The notes: generated by a model from the sequence alone, not told the origin. Counted from the stretch's first letter, positions 45,777-57,033 are shown. The stretch: 64,000 nucleotides of DNA from CAVOAK01 sp965217615 (GCA_965217615.1 CBDCIT010000030.1:186001-250000); one strand, 5' to 3'. Translations and numbers: made by a program.

Positions 45777-46493
45777 CTACTCGGCCGCGCGCCCGGCGGC
45801 GTTGCTATCCGCCCCAGCGCCCAACAATTCGATAACCTCATCGGTCGTGCAGACATCGCCGAAATTCTGAAGGAAGACCGCCAGTGTGGCCATGTGTGCC
45901 TCGTCGGAACGCGACGCATTGCCGTCGGAGACCATGATCGTCTGGTAGTTCAGCATCATGGCATCGCGCGCCGTGGATTCGCAGCAGATCTCGGTCACCG
46001 TGCCGGTGATGAGGATGGTGTCGATTCCGCGTGAATTCAGTTGCTCCGGCAGATCCGACGCACCGGGCAAGAAGGCGCTGAAACGGTTCTTGACCGACAT
46101 CAGATCCCCATCGGCTACGTCGAGCTCGGGCCACAATGCATAGCTCTCGCTACCCTCATCCGTCGCCGCCGAGATGCGCTTGCCGAACTCATCGGAAGTT
46201 ACGTGATTGAAGTATGAGGTCCAGGCGGTCGGACCATCCGGTTTGAACGAAGCTTGAACCCAGGCAACCGTGCCGCCCACGCGCCGAAATGCCGCGGCCA
46301 GTCGATTTATGTTGGGCACGATCTCCCGTGCAATCGGAACCTCTGCCAGCGCGCCTTCCTGCAGAAAATTATTCTGCATATCGATGACGATGAGCGCCGC
46401 ACAGGTGGGGTCGAGGCTATCGTAAATATGCAACTTGCCACGCCGCGCAATGATGCGGTCGGTGACCGCTTTCGGAAGTTCAAAGGGATGCAT
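45777..46493 (-). CDS. isochorismatase-family cysteine hydrolase
   Basis: This 238-residue amidohydrolase starts MHPFELPKAVTDRIIARRGK. The triad is visible as Asp in ALIVIDMQNNFLQEGAL (near residue 39), Lys in SVKNRFSAFLPG (near 142) and Cys in GTVTEICCESTARDAMML (near 175). It is a distant paralogue of the hydrolase at 18929. It follows GST 1 by 26 bases on the same strand, so it is probably the last gene of the DUF3179-GST cluster. Confidence 0.9.
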   Translation of the reverse strand: MHPFELPKAVTDRIIARRGKLHIYDSLDPTCAALIVIDMQNNFLQEGALAEVPIAREIVPNINRLAAAFRRVGGTVAWVQASFKPDGPTAWTSYFNHVTSDEFGKRISAATDEGSESYALWPELDVADGDLMSVKNRFSAFLPGASDLPEQLNSRGIDTILITGTVTEICCESTARDAMMLNYQTIMVSDGNASRSDEAHMATLAVFLQNFGDVCTTDEVIELLGAGADSNAAGRAAE

Positions 46494-46519
46494 GGGTTGT
46501 TCCTTTCCGCGCTCTATTG

Positions 46520-47131
46520 CTAAGCCGCGGGGCGCGTTTCCGCGAACGGCGGTGTGTCGGTTACGCGCGCCACGATCTCTTTCAGATTCGGGCAACTTGT
46601 GCGTTCGGCGAGCGCTGGATTGACGATATTGACAAACTCCCAGGCAACCACAGAGGTAACATCGGCCTGAGTCATGCGTTCGCCGGCGATCCAAGGCATC
46701 ATCGCCATCCGATCAATCGCCTCAAGACCGGCCTTGGTCTGCCCTTCGCAATGTTCGATCCTTTGCTGGTCGATCATCCCCTCGGGCCTGTATGCGCGTT
46801 CATACTCTGCCGCAACCGCCTTCTCTGAGGCTCCGGAGCCGAGTGCGGCAAGCGACAAAATCTGCCGACGTTCCATACCTTCACGAGGCGTCAGCGCCTT
46901 ATCGGCCGGCACCATATGGTCGAGGGCGTCGAGAATCACCGCGCTGTCGACCAGCGTTTCACCGTCGTCGAGGATCAGTGCAGGCACGCGGCCCAGCGGG
47001 TTGGCCGCCCGCACCTCGTCGGCCTCGACCCACGTCCTGAGCGGTCGGTGCTCGTAGGTCATACCATACTCGCGCAAGGTGACAGCGCTGCGCCGTACAT
47101 GCGGGGATAAATAACGGCCAATCAGAATCAT
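46520..47131 (-). CDS. glutathione S-transferase paralogue 1
   Basis: This 203-residue GST starts MILIGRYLSPHVRRSAVTLR. It has the thioredoxin-like N-domain (NPLGRVPALILDDGETLVDSA) and the C-terminal helical domain (MPWIAGERMTQADVTSVVAWEF with the N-capping box). The usual Ser/Tyr is replaced by Ser9 in the GRYLSP motif. It is one of three tandem paralogues. Confidence 0.9.
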   Translation of the reverse strand: MILIGRYLSPHVRRSAVTLREYGMTYEHRPLRTWVEADEVRAANPLGRVPALILDDGETLVDSAVILDALDHMVPADKALTPREGMERRQILSLAALGSGASEKAVAAEYERAYRPEGMIDQQRIEHCEGQTKAGLEAIDRMAMMPWIAGERMTQADVTSVVAWEFVNIVNPALAERTSCPNLKEIVARVTDTPPFAETRPAA

Positions 47132-47182
47132 GAATTCCTACTAGCTGTGAGAGTCCGGGAGTGCCAGCTCTGCGCTCTCCCA

Positions 47183-47795
47183 CTAGGTCACTGGGCGCGT
47201 TTCCGCGAACGGCGGCGTATCGGTTACGCGTGCCGCAATCTTTTTCAGATTGGGGCAGTTGATGCGCTCGGCGAGTGCGGGATCGGCGACACCGAGAAAC
47301 TCCCAGGCAACCCCGGCGGTGACATCGGCCTGGGTCATGCGTTCACCGGCAATCCAGGGCATTTTTGCCATCCGATCAATTGCTTCAAGGCCGGCCTTGG
47401 TCTGCCCCTCGCAATGTTCGATCCACGGCTGATGGGATTTTCTCCTCGGGCCTGCGTGTGCATTCAATTCGTACCGCAACCGCCTTCTCCGCGGCCCCAG
47501 CGCCGAGTTCGACGAGCGACATAATCTGCCGACGTTCCGGGCCTTCGCGGGGTGTCAGCGCCTCGTCAGCAGGCACCATATGATCGAGCGCGTCGAGAAT
47601 CACGGCGCTGTCGACCAAAGTCTCACCGTCGTCGAGAATCAGCGCCGGTATACGAACCAACGGGTTTGCCGCCCGCACTTCGTCGGCTTCCTCAAAGACC
47701 TTAAGCGGCCGGTGTTCGTATGGAATTCCGTAGTGGCGCAATGTCACAGCGCTGCGCCGGACGAAAGGAGAGAGATAGCGGCCGATCAGAATCAT
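47183..47795 (-). pseudogene. glutathione S-transferase paralogue 2, frameshifted
   Basis: The N-terminal half (MILIGRYLSPFVRRSAVTLRH to VELGAGAAEKAV) and C-terminal half (HQPWIEHCEGQTKAGLEAI to DTPPFAETRPVT) lie in different frames. The break is near 47435-47470, where the other copies read ERAYRPEGMIDQ or ERITRPEDKIHQ and this copy has indels. Confidence 0.87.
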
Positions 47796-47860
47796 GATTT
47801 ACTGCCAGCTGTGAGTGTTCGGGGGGCCGGCCACGCGTTCCGGCCACGCTCGAACACTCA

Positions 47861-47980
47861 CTATCGACCAGAACGCCATGCAGCCGCAAGCGCTGGGGTC
47901 AGATGCAAGTTCTGGCGTTCCATACCGACATATGGCGTCGAGCCAAACGTCGTTACGTGGCAGCCTTTGGCTGGTGGAAA
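47861..47980 (-). pseudogene. DUF3179 remnant between GST 2 and GST 3
   Basis: About 39 codons read PPAKGCHVTTFGSTPYVGME, then a tail ending LAAAWRSGR and a stop. They match the DUF3179 protein segment SGGHVRSYGSTPFAGMETRR and the end of that gene region in another frame. Most of the gene is missing, so this is a deleted duplicate. Confidence 0.7.
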
Positions 47981-48014
47981 GGACGCATGAGCTGTTCCCT
48001 TCTACGCTCTCCCG

Positions 48015-48626
48015 CTAGACCTCCGGCCGAGTTTCCGCGAATGGCGGTGTGTCGGTGACACGCGCCACGATCTCTTTCAGATTCGGACAGGTGATGCGCT
48101 CAGCGAGTGCGGCATTGATGACGTTGAGGAACTCCCAAGCAACGACAGCGGTAACATCGGCCTGGGTCATACGCTCGCCCGCGATCCAGGGCATTTCAGC
48201 CATCCGATCGAGGGCTTCGAAGCCCGCCTTCGACTGACCTTCAGTTTGCTCGATCCAGGGCTGATGGATCTTATCCTCGGGCCTGGTAATACGCTCGTAT
48301 TGCGCCGCTACTGCCTTCTCCGCGGCCCCGGCGCCGAGTTCCGTAAGCGACATGACCTTCCGGCGCGCCTGACCTTCGCGCGGCGTCAGAGCCTTGTCCG
48401 CTGACACCACATGATCAAGCGCGTCGAGAATGACCGCGCTGTCGACCAAGGTCTCACCGTCGTCGAATATCAGCGAAGGGACACGGCCCAACGGGTTCGC
48501 TGCGCGTACCCCGTCGGCCTCGTCCCAAACCTTAAGTGGCCGTTGTTCGTATGGAATTCCGTATTCGCGCAAGGTCACACCGGTGCGCCGGACGAACGGA
48601 GAGAAGTAGCGACCGATCAGAATCAT
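48015..48626 (-). CDS. glutathione S-transferase paralogue 3
   Basis: This 203-residue GST (MILIGRYFSPFVRRTGVTLR) is intact and closest in layout to paralogue 1. It has the same domain motifs (NPLGRVPSLIFDDGETLVDSA; MPWIAGERMTQADVTAVVAWEF). It overlaps the DUF3179 stop by four bases (ATGA), so the two are translationally coupled. Confidence 0.92.
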   Translation of the reverse strand: MILIGRYFSPFVRRTGVTLREYGIPYEQRPLKVWDEADGVRAANPLGRVPSLIFDDGETLVDSAVILDALDHVVSADKALTPREGQARRKVMSLTELGAGAAEKAVAAQYERITRPEDKIHQPWIEQTEGQSKAGFEALDRMAEMPWIAGERMTQADVTAVVAWEFLNVINAALAERITCPNLKEIVARVTDTPPFAETRPEV

Positions 48627-49717
48627 GGTTTCCCGCCAGGCATTGAGAATCGGGGAGCCCCGGCCACCCGAGCCGGCCGTAGACTTTCGTCACTATCGGC
48701 CAGAACGCCGTACGGCTGCAAGCATTGAGGTCTTGCCGCGTCTACTGCTGTGCGGTCGGGATGAAAGGCGCTGAAGGCGAATGCGAAGGTCACATCGTGG
48801 GCGACATTTGCCAACGTGCCGCCATCGTCGCGCATGACGGTAACATTGCCGACGTCGCGGCCTTTCGCGATGCGGCGCTGGTCGTGGATCGAGTTCTGCC
48901 CTGCCTCCCACGTCAGCACCAGGTCACCGGCGCGCAAAGTCTTTTCACGCCGTAGCAGGTCGAGAGTCCAGGCCTCGCCGTCGACGACGACGACGCGCGT
49001 TAGCGAATCGATGCCGTCGGGAAGCTCGTAGGGCATGCGTATGCGCCGGGTTTCCATACCAGCAAACGGCGTCGAACCGTAGGACCGCACATGACCGCCG
49101 CTCGGCACTTGCAGCTTGCCGTTTGGAGCGCGCGCGCGAAACCGTTCAAGTGATTCCAGCCGGGCTGGCAAAGCCGTGAGCCGCGCGCCGGTATAGGTGC
49201 CGATGATGGCTTCGCCGAGGAACTGTTGCCACCAGCTTTCACTCTCACGGTCGTACATCACCATGTCGAAGTGGCGGATCCGACCGGTGTTGCCGAATGT
49301 CAGAACCTTTCCGTCGAGACGGCGGTCGAAGATCACGCCCGAATTGCACAAGGGACAGTAGCTGACGAGGATCGGCACGCCGCCGACGACGTCATTGACG
49401 ATCTCGTGCCATAGAAGGATGCGCAGCGGATAGGCGCGTGCATCACCGTCGATAACGATGCTCAGCACGGGCTCCATCGGCCCAACGTCAGTCGACTCAG
49501 CCGCGGCCACGAATTCCGGCTTGAAGATCGGCGGAATGGTATCGCGTCGAGGTCCGTCCGCGACGATTTCGCTGAAGATAATTGAGGTCTTCGAAAAATC
49601 GGTCAGTGGAAATTCGCCGGTCCATTCGTCGATCGGCGAAGCCGCCCGCGGGGCCGCGTAAAGACCGGCCGCGAAGACCGCGATCAAGGCGACAAGGAGG
49701 GTGTTGCGTTTCAGCAT
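48623..49717 (-). CDS. DUF3179 exported protein
   Basis: This 364-residue protein has a signal peptide (MLKRNTLLVALIAVFAAGLY...AAPRA). The DUF3179 core shows AYPLRILLWHEIVNDVVGGV, ILVSYCPLCNSGVIFDR with a CxxC pair, and SESWWQQFLGEAIIG. The C-terminal part includes VPSGGHVRSYGSTPFAGMET and TLRAGDLVLTWEAGQNSIHD. The molecular function of the family is not established. It leads a likely operon with GST 3. Confidence 0.9.
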   Translation of the reverse strand: MLKRNTLLVALIAVFAAGLYAAPRAASPIDEWTGEFPLTDFSKTSIIFSEIVADGPRRDTIPPIFKPEFVAAAESTDVGPMEPVLSIVIDGDARAYPLRILLWHEIVNDVVGGVPILVSYCPLCNSGVIFDRRLDGKVLTFGNTGRIRHFDMVMYDRESESWWQQFLGEAIIGTYTGARLTALPARLESLERFRARAPNGKLQVPSGGHVRSYGSTPFAGMETRRIRMPYELPDGIDSLTRVVVVDGEAWTLDLLRREKTLRAGDLVLTWEAGQNSIHDQRRIAKGRDVGNVTVMRDDGGTLANVAHDVTFAFAFSAFHPDRTAVDAARPQCLQPYGVLADSDESLRPARVAGAPRFSMPGGKP

Positions 49718-49803
49718 GGCGCGCCAGTCTCTCGCGTGCCGCTCGCACTCACAAGTCAGGTCGGGTCACGTTTCGGTGAAGCTGCGGCGCAGCGCCAAGT
49801 CGG

Positions 49804-52686
49804 TCAGTATTTTCGCACGAACAGGAAATCGCCGCCGTCATGCCCGGCGAAGCGGATGTCGGAGTATTGTGGCGTCTGTGGTGCCGCTAGCACGACCGGC
49901 CGTCGCACCTGCTCGAAAAGCTGCGTTCCATCCAAGACGCCGGTATTGTTTTCCAGCACCTTCAAAAACTGTGCGGCAAAGACCGAATGCTTGCCGCCGC
50001 CCGAATCCTGGACCGGCTCGAGCCCTCCCGAGGTCAGGACCACGCGGGCGCGCCGGCTCGCCATACGTTCGATATAATCACGCGTCCGATTCGGCACTTT
50101 GATCGAGCGTGTCAGCACGCCGGAGTAGCAGCTGTCGGCCACGACCATCACATGCTTCGCCTTGGGGACCTTCAAGGAATCGGTCAGCGTGGCGTTCGAC
50201 ATCCATTTGGAACGCCGGTTGATGCGCGCATTGACCGGCTGCCAATAGCCGCGGCCCGATTCCTCGTCGAGCCAGCCATGCCCAGCGTAGTAAACTAGCA
50301 GGTTGTCATCCTCGCCGAGTTCCTCGCGCAGTTCGTCGAAGGCGTCGATCATGTCGTCGCGGGTAACATCGGTCAGCAACTGGACTCGGAAGCCGTATTC
50401 TTCGTCCAGGATTTTGGCAATCGCCTTGGCGTCAACCACCGCCGTCTGAAGTTTTGGCAGCGTCCCGTAATCCGCATTGCCGATGACGAGCGCATGATAG
50501 TTGCCGTAGTTGACCTTGGGGATGTGCGGCCTGCGCAGAACCGTAATGACTCGCTCGGCCCGGTTGCCACGCGCATCGACCGCAGCGATCCGGAGCCGGC
50601 TTTCGCCGATCGGCAGTTTGCGCTCCACGCTGAAGGTGCCATCGGCGCTAAGCGCGACCGCCTTGCCTTCAACGGTAAGCGCGACGACACCCGAGGTGTC
50701 TGAGACGCGGCCTGAAATGGTTTCATACTCGAGATTGGTCTTCAGACCGGTCACCGTCTCGATCACGGGCGGCGTCTTGTCCGATCCCGTCGTCGCCGTC
50801 GTAGCGGCAACCTGTGGCGTCGCCGCGACTTTCGGGAGTGCCGGCTGCGACGCGGTCCTGCTTACCTTGACTTGACGCTCCGTCACATTACCCCAGACGT
50901 CGATTGCGGCGATCCAGATCTCGCTTTCGCCAACGCGCACACCGCGGCGGATCGCGAAGCGGCCGTTCGCATCGGGCGTGACCGGAACGCCCTGAACGCT
51001 GAGTTCGGCCAAGCCACTTTGATCGACGACACGCCCAGAGACAGTAACCACCGGGCCTGTCGTCTCGATCGACTCCAAAACTTCGAGCACGGGCGGTTCG
51101 GTGTCGAGCGCTGCGACCTGTTGTTTGGGAGCCGGAGTTGCGGTTGGTTCGCTCGAGATCGCGGCGACACCCGTTGCGCTCGCACTCGGCGTTATCGGTC
51201 CCATGGCGATATAGGCCTTGCCCGGTCCGTCAATCGAAGCGAGTTCGCAGCTCACACGCAGGTTGCCTCCGCCATCCTGGTACTTCTGGCGCAACGGGAA
51301 ACCCAACGCCGGCGCGAACTCGGTCTTGAGGGTCGAATGCCAAGAGGCCGGGTCCTAGTTGCCGACCCTGCCGCCGCGTCTTTCGGTAATGCTTACGATG
51401 GACTGACGTCCGAATGCCTTCGTGTCCTCTTCCCGCTGCTCGAGAACCTGCAGCACGACGTCGAACCGATGCCCCGTGAAATCGAAGGTGTATTGGAGAT
51501 GGTACCCAGATCTCACGGCGATCTCACTCGGCTCGACCGGCGGCTCGCCAATCGACATGAACTGCCCGAGCCAAAACCTCTTCTTGACGTTGCCGAGCGG
51601 AACCAGTGCGCCAATACCCGATAGCGAATTTACGTTCGCATTGTTTTTGAAGGTTTTGCCTTTGTAGCTCACGTCCTCGTAAAGCGTCGTTCCCACTGTC
51701 TGCCAGGCCTTGCGGCGGTAACTGCCGAAATCCTTGCCGTCGCCAGTAACCTTCACCGTCAGGGTGTCGCCCTCCACAGCCTCTATCGAGTGCGCGATGG
51801 AGCGGGCCTTGCCGCCCGTACACTGGTACGTCGCTTTGGTGCCACCCGGGGGGATGCGGAACGCGCCGCCAGGCGCAAGTCTTAGTGGCGCGGCCGCCTG
51901 CTGCGTAACCTTTGGCGCAGGTGGAGCCGCAGCGATCGGAACAGCGCCGGGCTCCGCGATCGCGGTCAGCTCACACGTCGCGCTGTAGCGGCTCGAATCC
52001 TTGTACACCTGACGGATCGGAAGCCCCAGAGCCGGCGCAAATGCAGTCTCGAGACGTGAATTCCAATCCAACACCGCTGCGGAACCCCCTACATCGAACA
52101 CTTCAAGGATTTCCACGATGGGCACGACCAACTGGCGACCGAACGCCTTGGTCGTTTGTTCCAATTTGCGGCCGATAGAAAACTCATGCTCTGTTAAACG
52201 CGTAAAGAACGACCAGATGGTCCCGGACCGTCGCACCATGTCGTCCCAACTCAGCGGTGGCTCGGCAACAGATGAGAAGGCTGCAACGATCGACTTCGTC
52301 GCATTTCCCTCGAGAGGCTGTAATCTGCCTACCTCTGCAAACTTCACAAAATTGGGATCGCCTTTGGGTACTGTGCCCTTGTGGCTCAACTCCTCATAGA
52401 GCGTCGTCCCGACCATTTGCCAAGCCATGCGACGGTAGGTGCCAAAGTCCTCGCCGTCGCCAGTGACTTTCACCGTCAGCGTGTCGCCGTCGACCGCCTC
52501 GATTGCATATTCTACGGTCTTGGCCTTGCCGCCTGTGCACTGGTAGGTCGCAACCGTGCCGGCGGCCGGCATGCGGAACGCGCCGCCGGGCGCAAGCTGC
52601 TCGGCCGCGTCTGCATGGGGCGCGGCAAACAAGATCGCCGCAAAAATGGGAAAACTGAGCACACCTCTTGAGCACATCCGCTTCAT
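49804..52686 (-). pseudogene. exported caspase-like protease 1 with in-frame TAG
   Basis: The gene spans 961 codons. It has a signal peptide (MKRMCSRGVLSFPIFAAILF) and two copies of an unrecognised module starting LAPGGAFRMPAAGTVATYQC and LAPGGAFRIPPGGTKATYQC. Two bacterial Ig-like repeats start DTEPPVLEVLESIETTG and DKTPPVIETVTGLKTNL. A C-terminal caspase (C14) domain has a His in LLVYYAGHGWLDEESG and Cys in VMVVADSCYSGVLTRS. A TAG at 51355-51357 interrupts GGRVGN / DPASWHSTLK with the frame unchanged. The caspase part alone could still be made from ATG 51306 without its signal peptide. Confidence 0.85.
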
Positions 52687-53005
52687 GGTCTGTCGCCTTC
52701 AGAGTCGCCGCAAATCCTTGGGGATAGATCCCTCCCAAGCATCATACTGTTTCGCTACAAAGGCAAATATGGGGACAAGCTTCGGGATTCAATGTGACCC
52801 TATTCACACAACGCCGCTCGAAACGAAGATTCTCGCATTCAAGCGCCCATATCACCTGGATCGCCGGAATTCTGCGACCTTCCAACAACGAGAAATGTGT
52901 AAGCGCTAGCGGTGGCGCGCGCACGTGCGCTCCGATACCGTCGCAAACGGGCGGGGTCACATTTCGGTGAAGCTGTGGCCCGAATTCGGTCCGACGACAG
53001 GTTGG
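52687..53005. other. gap between tandem caspase genes
   Basis: About 320 bases. The portion near 52960-53005 (containing TTTCGGTGAAGCTG) resembles 49765-49803, which follows the other caspase gene, showing that the 3' flank was duplicated along with the gene. No gene is recognised here. Confidence 0.55.
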
Positions 53006-54681
53006 TCAGTATTTCCTGACAAACAGGAAGTCGCCGCCGTCATGCCCGGCGAAGCGGATGTCCGAGTATTGCGGCGTCTGGGGCGCGGCCAGTACGACGG
53101 GGCGGCGTACCTGCTCGAAGAGCTGGGTTCCATCCAACACGCCGGTATTGTTTTCGAGCACCTTTAGGAAATGTGCGGCAAAGACCGAATGCTTGCCGCC
53201 ACCCGAATCCTGGACCGGCTCGAGGCCGCCCGAGGTCAGGACCACGCGGGCGCGCCGGCTGGCCATGCGTTCGATATAGTCGATTGTCCGGTCAGGAACC
53301 TTGATCGAGCGCGTCAGCACGCCGGAATAGCAGCTGTCGGCCACCACCATCACATGCTTCGCCTTGAGCGCCGTTAGGGAATCGGTCAGCGTGGCATTCG
53401 ACATCCATTGCGAGCGCCGATTGATCTGCGCGTTGACCGGCTGCCAATAACCTCGATTTGACGCTTCGTCGAGCCAGCCATGCCCGGCGTAGCAAACCAG
53501 CAGGTTGTCATTCTCGCCGAGCTCCCCGCGCAGTTCGTCGAAGGCGTCGATCATTTCGACGCGGGTGACGTCAGTCAGCAAGCGCACCTTGAAGCCGTAT
53601 TCCTCATCCAAGATCTTGGCGACCGCCTTGGCGTCAACCGCCGCCGTCTGAAGCTTCGGCAGGTCCTGATAATCCGCATTGCCGATGATGAGCGCATGGT
53701 AGTTGCCGTAGTTGACCTTGGGGATGTGCGGCCTGCGCAGAACTGAAACAACCATCTCAGCCTGATGTCCATGCGTGTCTACCGCAGCCATCCGCACCTT
53801 GCTCTCGCCGATCGGCAGCTTGCGGTCGACGCTGAAGGTCCCGTCGGCCCCAAGCGCGACCGGCTTGCCCTCGATGGTGAATGAGGCAACCTTGGACGCA
53901 TCCCTAACCCGGCCCGAAATGGTCTCGACTTCAAGATTGGTCTTGAGGCCAGCGACCGTCTCGATCACCGGCGGCGTGGTGTCTGCCGCCGCGACAGTGG
54001 TCGTTGCCTTGGTCGTCGTCTGGGATGTCGCCGCAAGTTTCGGTGGCTGTGCTTTCGGCAGTGTCCGGCTCACCCTCACCTGGCGCTGCGTCACGTTGCC
54101 CCAGACATCGACCGCCGCGACTGCAATCTCGCTCTTGCCGACCGGTACGCCGCGGCGGATCGTGAACCGGCCGTCCGCGCCGATCGGTACGGGCACGCCT
54201 TGAACGCTGAGCTCGGCGATAGCGGACTGGTCGCTAACCAAACCTTCGATCGCAACGACCGGTCCGACAGCGTCGATCGATTCGGCCATCTCCAGAACCG
54301 GCGGTGTCGCGTCGACAGCCGCAACCTGTGGGATTGCCGACGGTGTAGCTTTGACCGGTGATGCCGCTCGCGTGGCTACCTTCTGCTGATTGCCCCCTGT
54401 AATCGGCCCCATGGCGATGTAGCGCCCGCCCGGTCCGTCAATCGAAGCGAGGTCGCAGGTTACGTTCAGCCGTCCAGTACCGTGTAATGCTGTTTCAATG
54501 GAAAGCCCAAAGCCGGTGCAAAGTCCGTCTTGAGGCGAGATGTCCAACTCAAATTATTATGTTTTGATATGTCCTTTTTGCGAAATTCGTCGATGAAAAA
54601 ACCATCTGACGACCAAACGCTTTGGTTGTCTGCTCGGTTCTCTGGTGAACCTCAAGTGTAAAATCCGTTCCATAAAAAAAG
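53006..54681 (-). pseudogene. exported caspase-like protease 2, C-terminal part
   Basis: It includes part of the Cys module (FYGTDFTLEVHQRTEQTTKA), two Ig-like repeats (DATPPVLEMAESIDAVGPVV; DTTPPVIETVAGLKTNLEVE) and a caspase domain with His in LLVCYAGHGWLDEAS and Cys in VVADSCYSGVLTRS. Near 54490-54590 at least two frameshifts separate the module end (LSWTSRLKTDFAPALGFPLK) from VTCDLASIDGPGGRYIA. It is about 80% similar to protease 1 over the caspase domain by eye. Confidence 0.85.
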
Positions 54682-54830
54682 GTAACTACCCAGGTACCCC
54701 GCTCCTGACCGTGAGAGGATGATGTAGGTGGTCGGCGGGGCCGGGTTTCCGCCGCCGCGTCGTTGATCGTCTCTTGACTCCATAGAATCGGGCGTCTATG
54801 GGTTGCGCTCTCGTGTGACGGGAGCGGCGC

Positions 54831-55496
54831 GTGGGATATTTTGGGTCGAAGGCGACGAGCGGTCTGTGCCAGGCGCTGATTGCGCTGATGCCGCCGCACA
54901 GCGTTTACATCGAGAGCCACCTGGGGGGCGGTGCGCTGATGAAGCGCAAGCCAACGGGCGTGCGCTCGATCGGCATCGACCGCGATGCGCAGGCGCTCGA
55001 GGCCTTTGCCTGTGACTACCCGGTCGAGTTGGTGCATGGCTGTGCCCATGCCTTTTTGGCCTCGTTCCCGTTTCTGGGCCCGGAGCTGGTCTACAGCGAT
55101 CCCCCCTATCTGCACGCGACCCGCCGTTCGGCACGGCGCTATCGCTTCGACTACGAGGAGGTCGACCATGTCGCGCTCCTGGACCTGCTCAAGGATCTGC
55201 CCTGCCAGGTGATGGTCTCGGGCCATCCCTCGGCGCTCTATGACGAGATGCTGGCGGGCTGGCGCAGTCTGGCGCTGCAGGTGACGACCCAGGCCCAGGT
55301 GCGGACCGAGGTCGTGTGGTTCAACTTCGCGCCCGACCGGGTGCATTGGGCGAGCTACGCAGGCCGGAACTTCACCGACCGCCAGCGCATCAAGCGTAAG
55401 GCGGCCAACTGGGGCCGGCGTTACAAGGCCTTGCCGGCGGGCGAACGCCTCGCGGTGCTGGCCGCCATGATGGCCGTCGATGCCGAGGACCCGTGA
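54831..55496 (+). CDS. DNA adenine methylase (D12 class) carried by the element
   Basis: This 221-residue protein shows the Dam-type SAM motif YFGSKATSGLCQALIALMPP, ESHLGGGALMKRKP and the catalytic DPPY in LVYSDPPYLHATRRSARRY. The C-terminal part has QVMVSGHPSALYDEML. It starts at GTG 54831 with a GGGAG site and ends within the transposase start (GTGA). It probably methylates adenine in a short target; the site is unknown. Methylation could mark the element's ends or limit transposition. Confidence 0.88.
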   Translation: MGYFGSKATSGLCQALIALMPPHSVYIESHLGGGALMKRKPTGVRSIGIDRDAQALEAFACDYPVELVHGCAHAFLASFPFLGPELVYSDPPYLHATRRSARRYRFDYEEVDHVALLDLLKDLPCQVMVSGHPSALYDEMLAGWRSLALQVTTQAQVRTEVVWFNFAPDRVHWASYAGRNFTDRQRIKRKAANWGRRYKALPAGERLAVLAAMMAVDAEDP

Positions 55497-57033
55497 CGCT
55501 GTCGCGCTGGCACGAGGACCTCGCCGCCCATGACGAGGCCTTCGCGTGCCTGCAAGATCTTCTTGACCCCTCATCCTTCGCAACAACAGTCGTCAAGGCC
55601 TTCCGGGATTGGGGCCAGGGGCTGTTGCGCCTGGCCACGGTGCTCGTCCGGGAGAATGCCGCGCTCGAGCGGGAGAACGTGACCCTGCGGGACCGCATCG
55701 CCGAGCTCGAGCGGAGCGCGGCGCTTGACAGCACCACCAGCAGCAAGCCGCCCGCCAGCAACGGCCTGGGCAAGAAGAGCGGAACCCAGAGGCGCACCCG
55801 AAGCCAGCGCGGCAAGTCCGGCAGGCCAAGCGGCGGCCAGCCGGGCCACAAGGGAACGACGCTGGCGCGGACCGAGAGCCCGGACCATGTTGTGGATCAT
55901 GACCCCTCCGCCTGTTCGGGCTGCGGCGCACCGCTGTCGGACGCCGACCGTCACCGCGCGCCCGTCTGTCGACAGGTCTTCGATGTGCCCGAGCCACGCC
56001 CCCTGGAGGTCACCGAACACCGCGCCCATCGCTGCCTCTGCGGCGCCTGCGCCACCGTGACAGGAGCCGTCTTCCCGGACGGCGTGACCGCCCCGGTCCA
56101 GTACGGGCCACGCATCACCGCCTGGGTGAGCTACCTGCTGTACGCCCAGGTCGTTCCCGAGAAGCGCTTGGCCGAACTCATGAGCGACCTCTTCGCAGTG
56201 TCCATCTCCACAGCCACGATCACCGCCATGGGCCGGCGAACCGCCAGGCGCTTCGAGCCCTTCCTCGCCCATGTCGCAGACGTGATCCGCACAGCGGTCC
56301 CGGTCAAGCACCTCGACGAAACCGGCCTGCGGATCGCCGCCCGTACCCGCTGGCTCCACGTGCTGTGCACCCCATTCCTGACCGTCCTGCGCATCGGCGC
56401 GGGACGCGGCGATGTCGAAAAGGACCTCGAAGGCATCCTCATCCATGACGATTACGCCGCCTACTTCACCCTCAAGGGCGTGCGCCACGGCGCCTGCAAC
56501 GCCCATCACCTGCGCGAACTCCAGGCCCTGATCGACATCGAGAAGGAAGACTGGGCAAAGAGCATGCAGCGCCTCCTTGAGCGCGTGCACAGGGCTACCC
56601 GCTTCTCCCGTGAGAACGGCCGCGACGTGCCCGCCTCCCTGGTGGCCCGGATCTCGCGGGCCTGGGCCCCCGCATCCTCGACCACGCCATCGCCTTCCAC
56701 GAGGCGCAGCCGCCGCTCCGGACCGGCAAGCGCGGACGAAAGAAACGCCGCATCGGTCATAACCTCGCGCTCCGCCTCCGCAAGCACAAGGAGGGATGCC
56801 TGCGATTCCTCACCGACCCGCGCACGCCGTTTACGAACAATGAGGCCGAACGTGACCTCCGAATGGCCAAGCTGCGCCAGAAGATCTCCGGTGGCTTCCG
56901 CTCCGAGAGGGGTGCCTACAACTTCGCCAGAATGCGTGCCGTCATCGCCACCGCCCGAAAGCAACGCTGGAACGTCCTCCAGACCCTGGTGCATCCCGAT
57001 CCGATGCAACTAATCCCCAAACTGCGCCTCTGA
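55493..57033 (+). pseudogene. IS66-family TnpC transposase, frameshifted
   Basis: The first 390 residues are standard: a leucine-zipper region (VRENAALERENVTLRDRIAE), the Zn site HDPSACSGCGAPLSD and CLCGACATVTG, HLDETGLRIAARTRWLHVL (Asp) and HDDYAAYFTLKGVRHGACNA (Asp). Near 56655 the frame shifts. The C-terminal part (RILDHAIAFHEAQPPLRTGK, then TNNEAERDLRMAKLRQKISG with the DDE glutamate) lies in the next frame and stops at 57033. Confidence 0.88.

Noticed and set aside
52742..52960. 72-codon minus-strand frame between the caspase genes
   Set aside because: Composition and lack of any signal suggest chance; the region includes duplicated 3' flank of the caspase gene.
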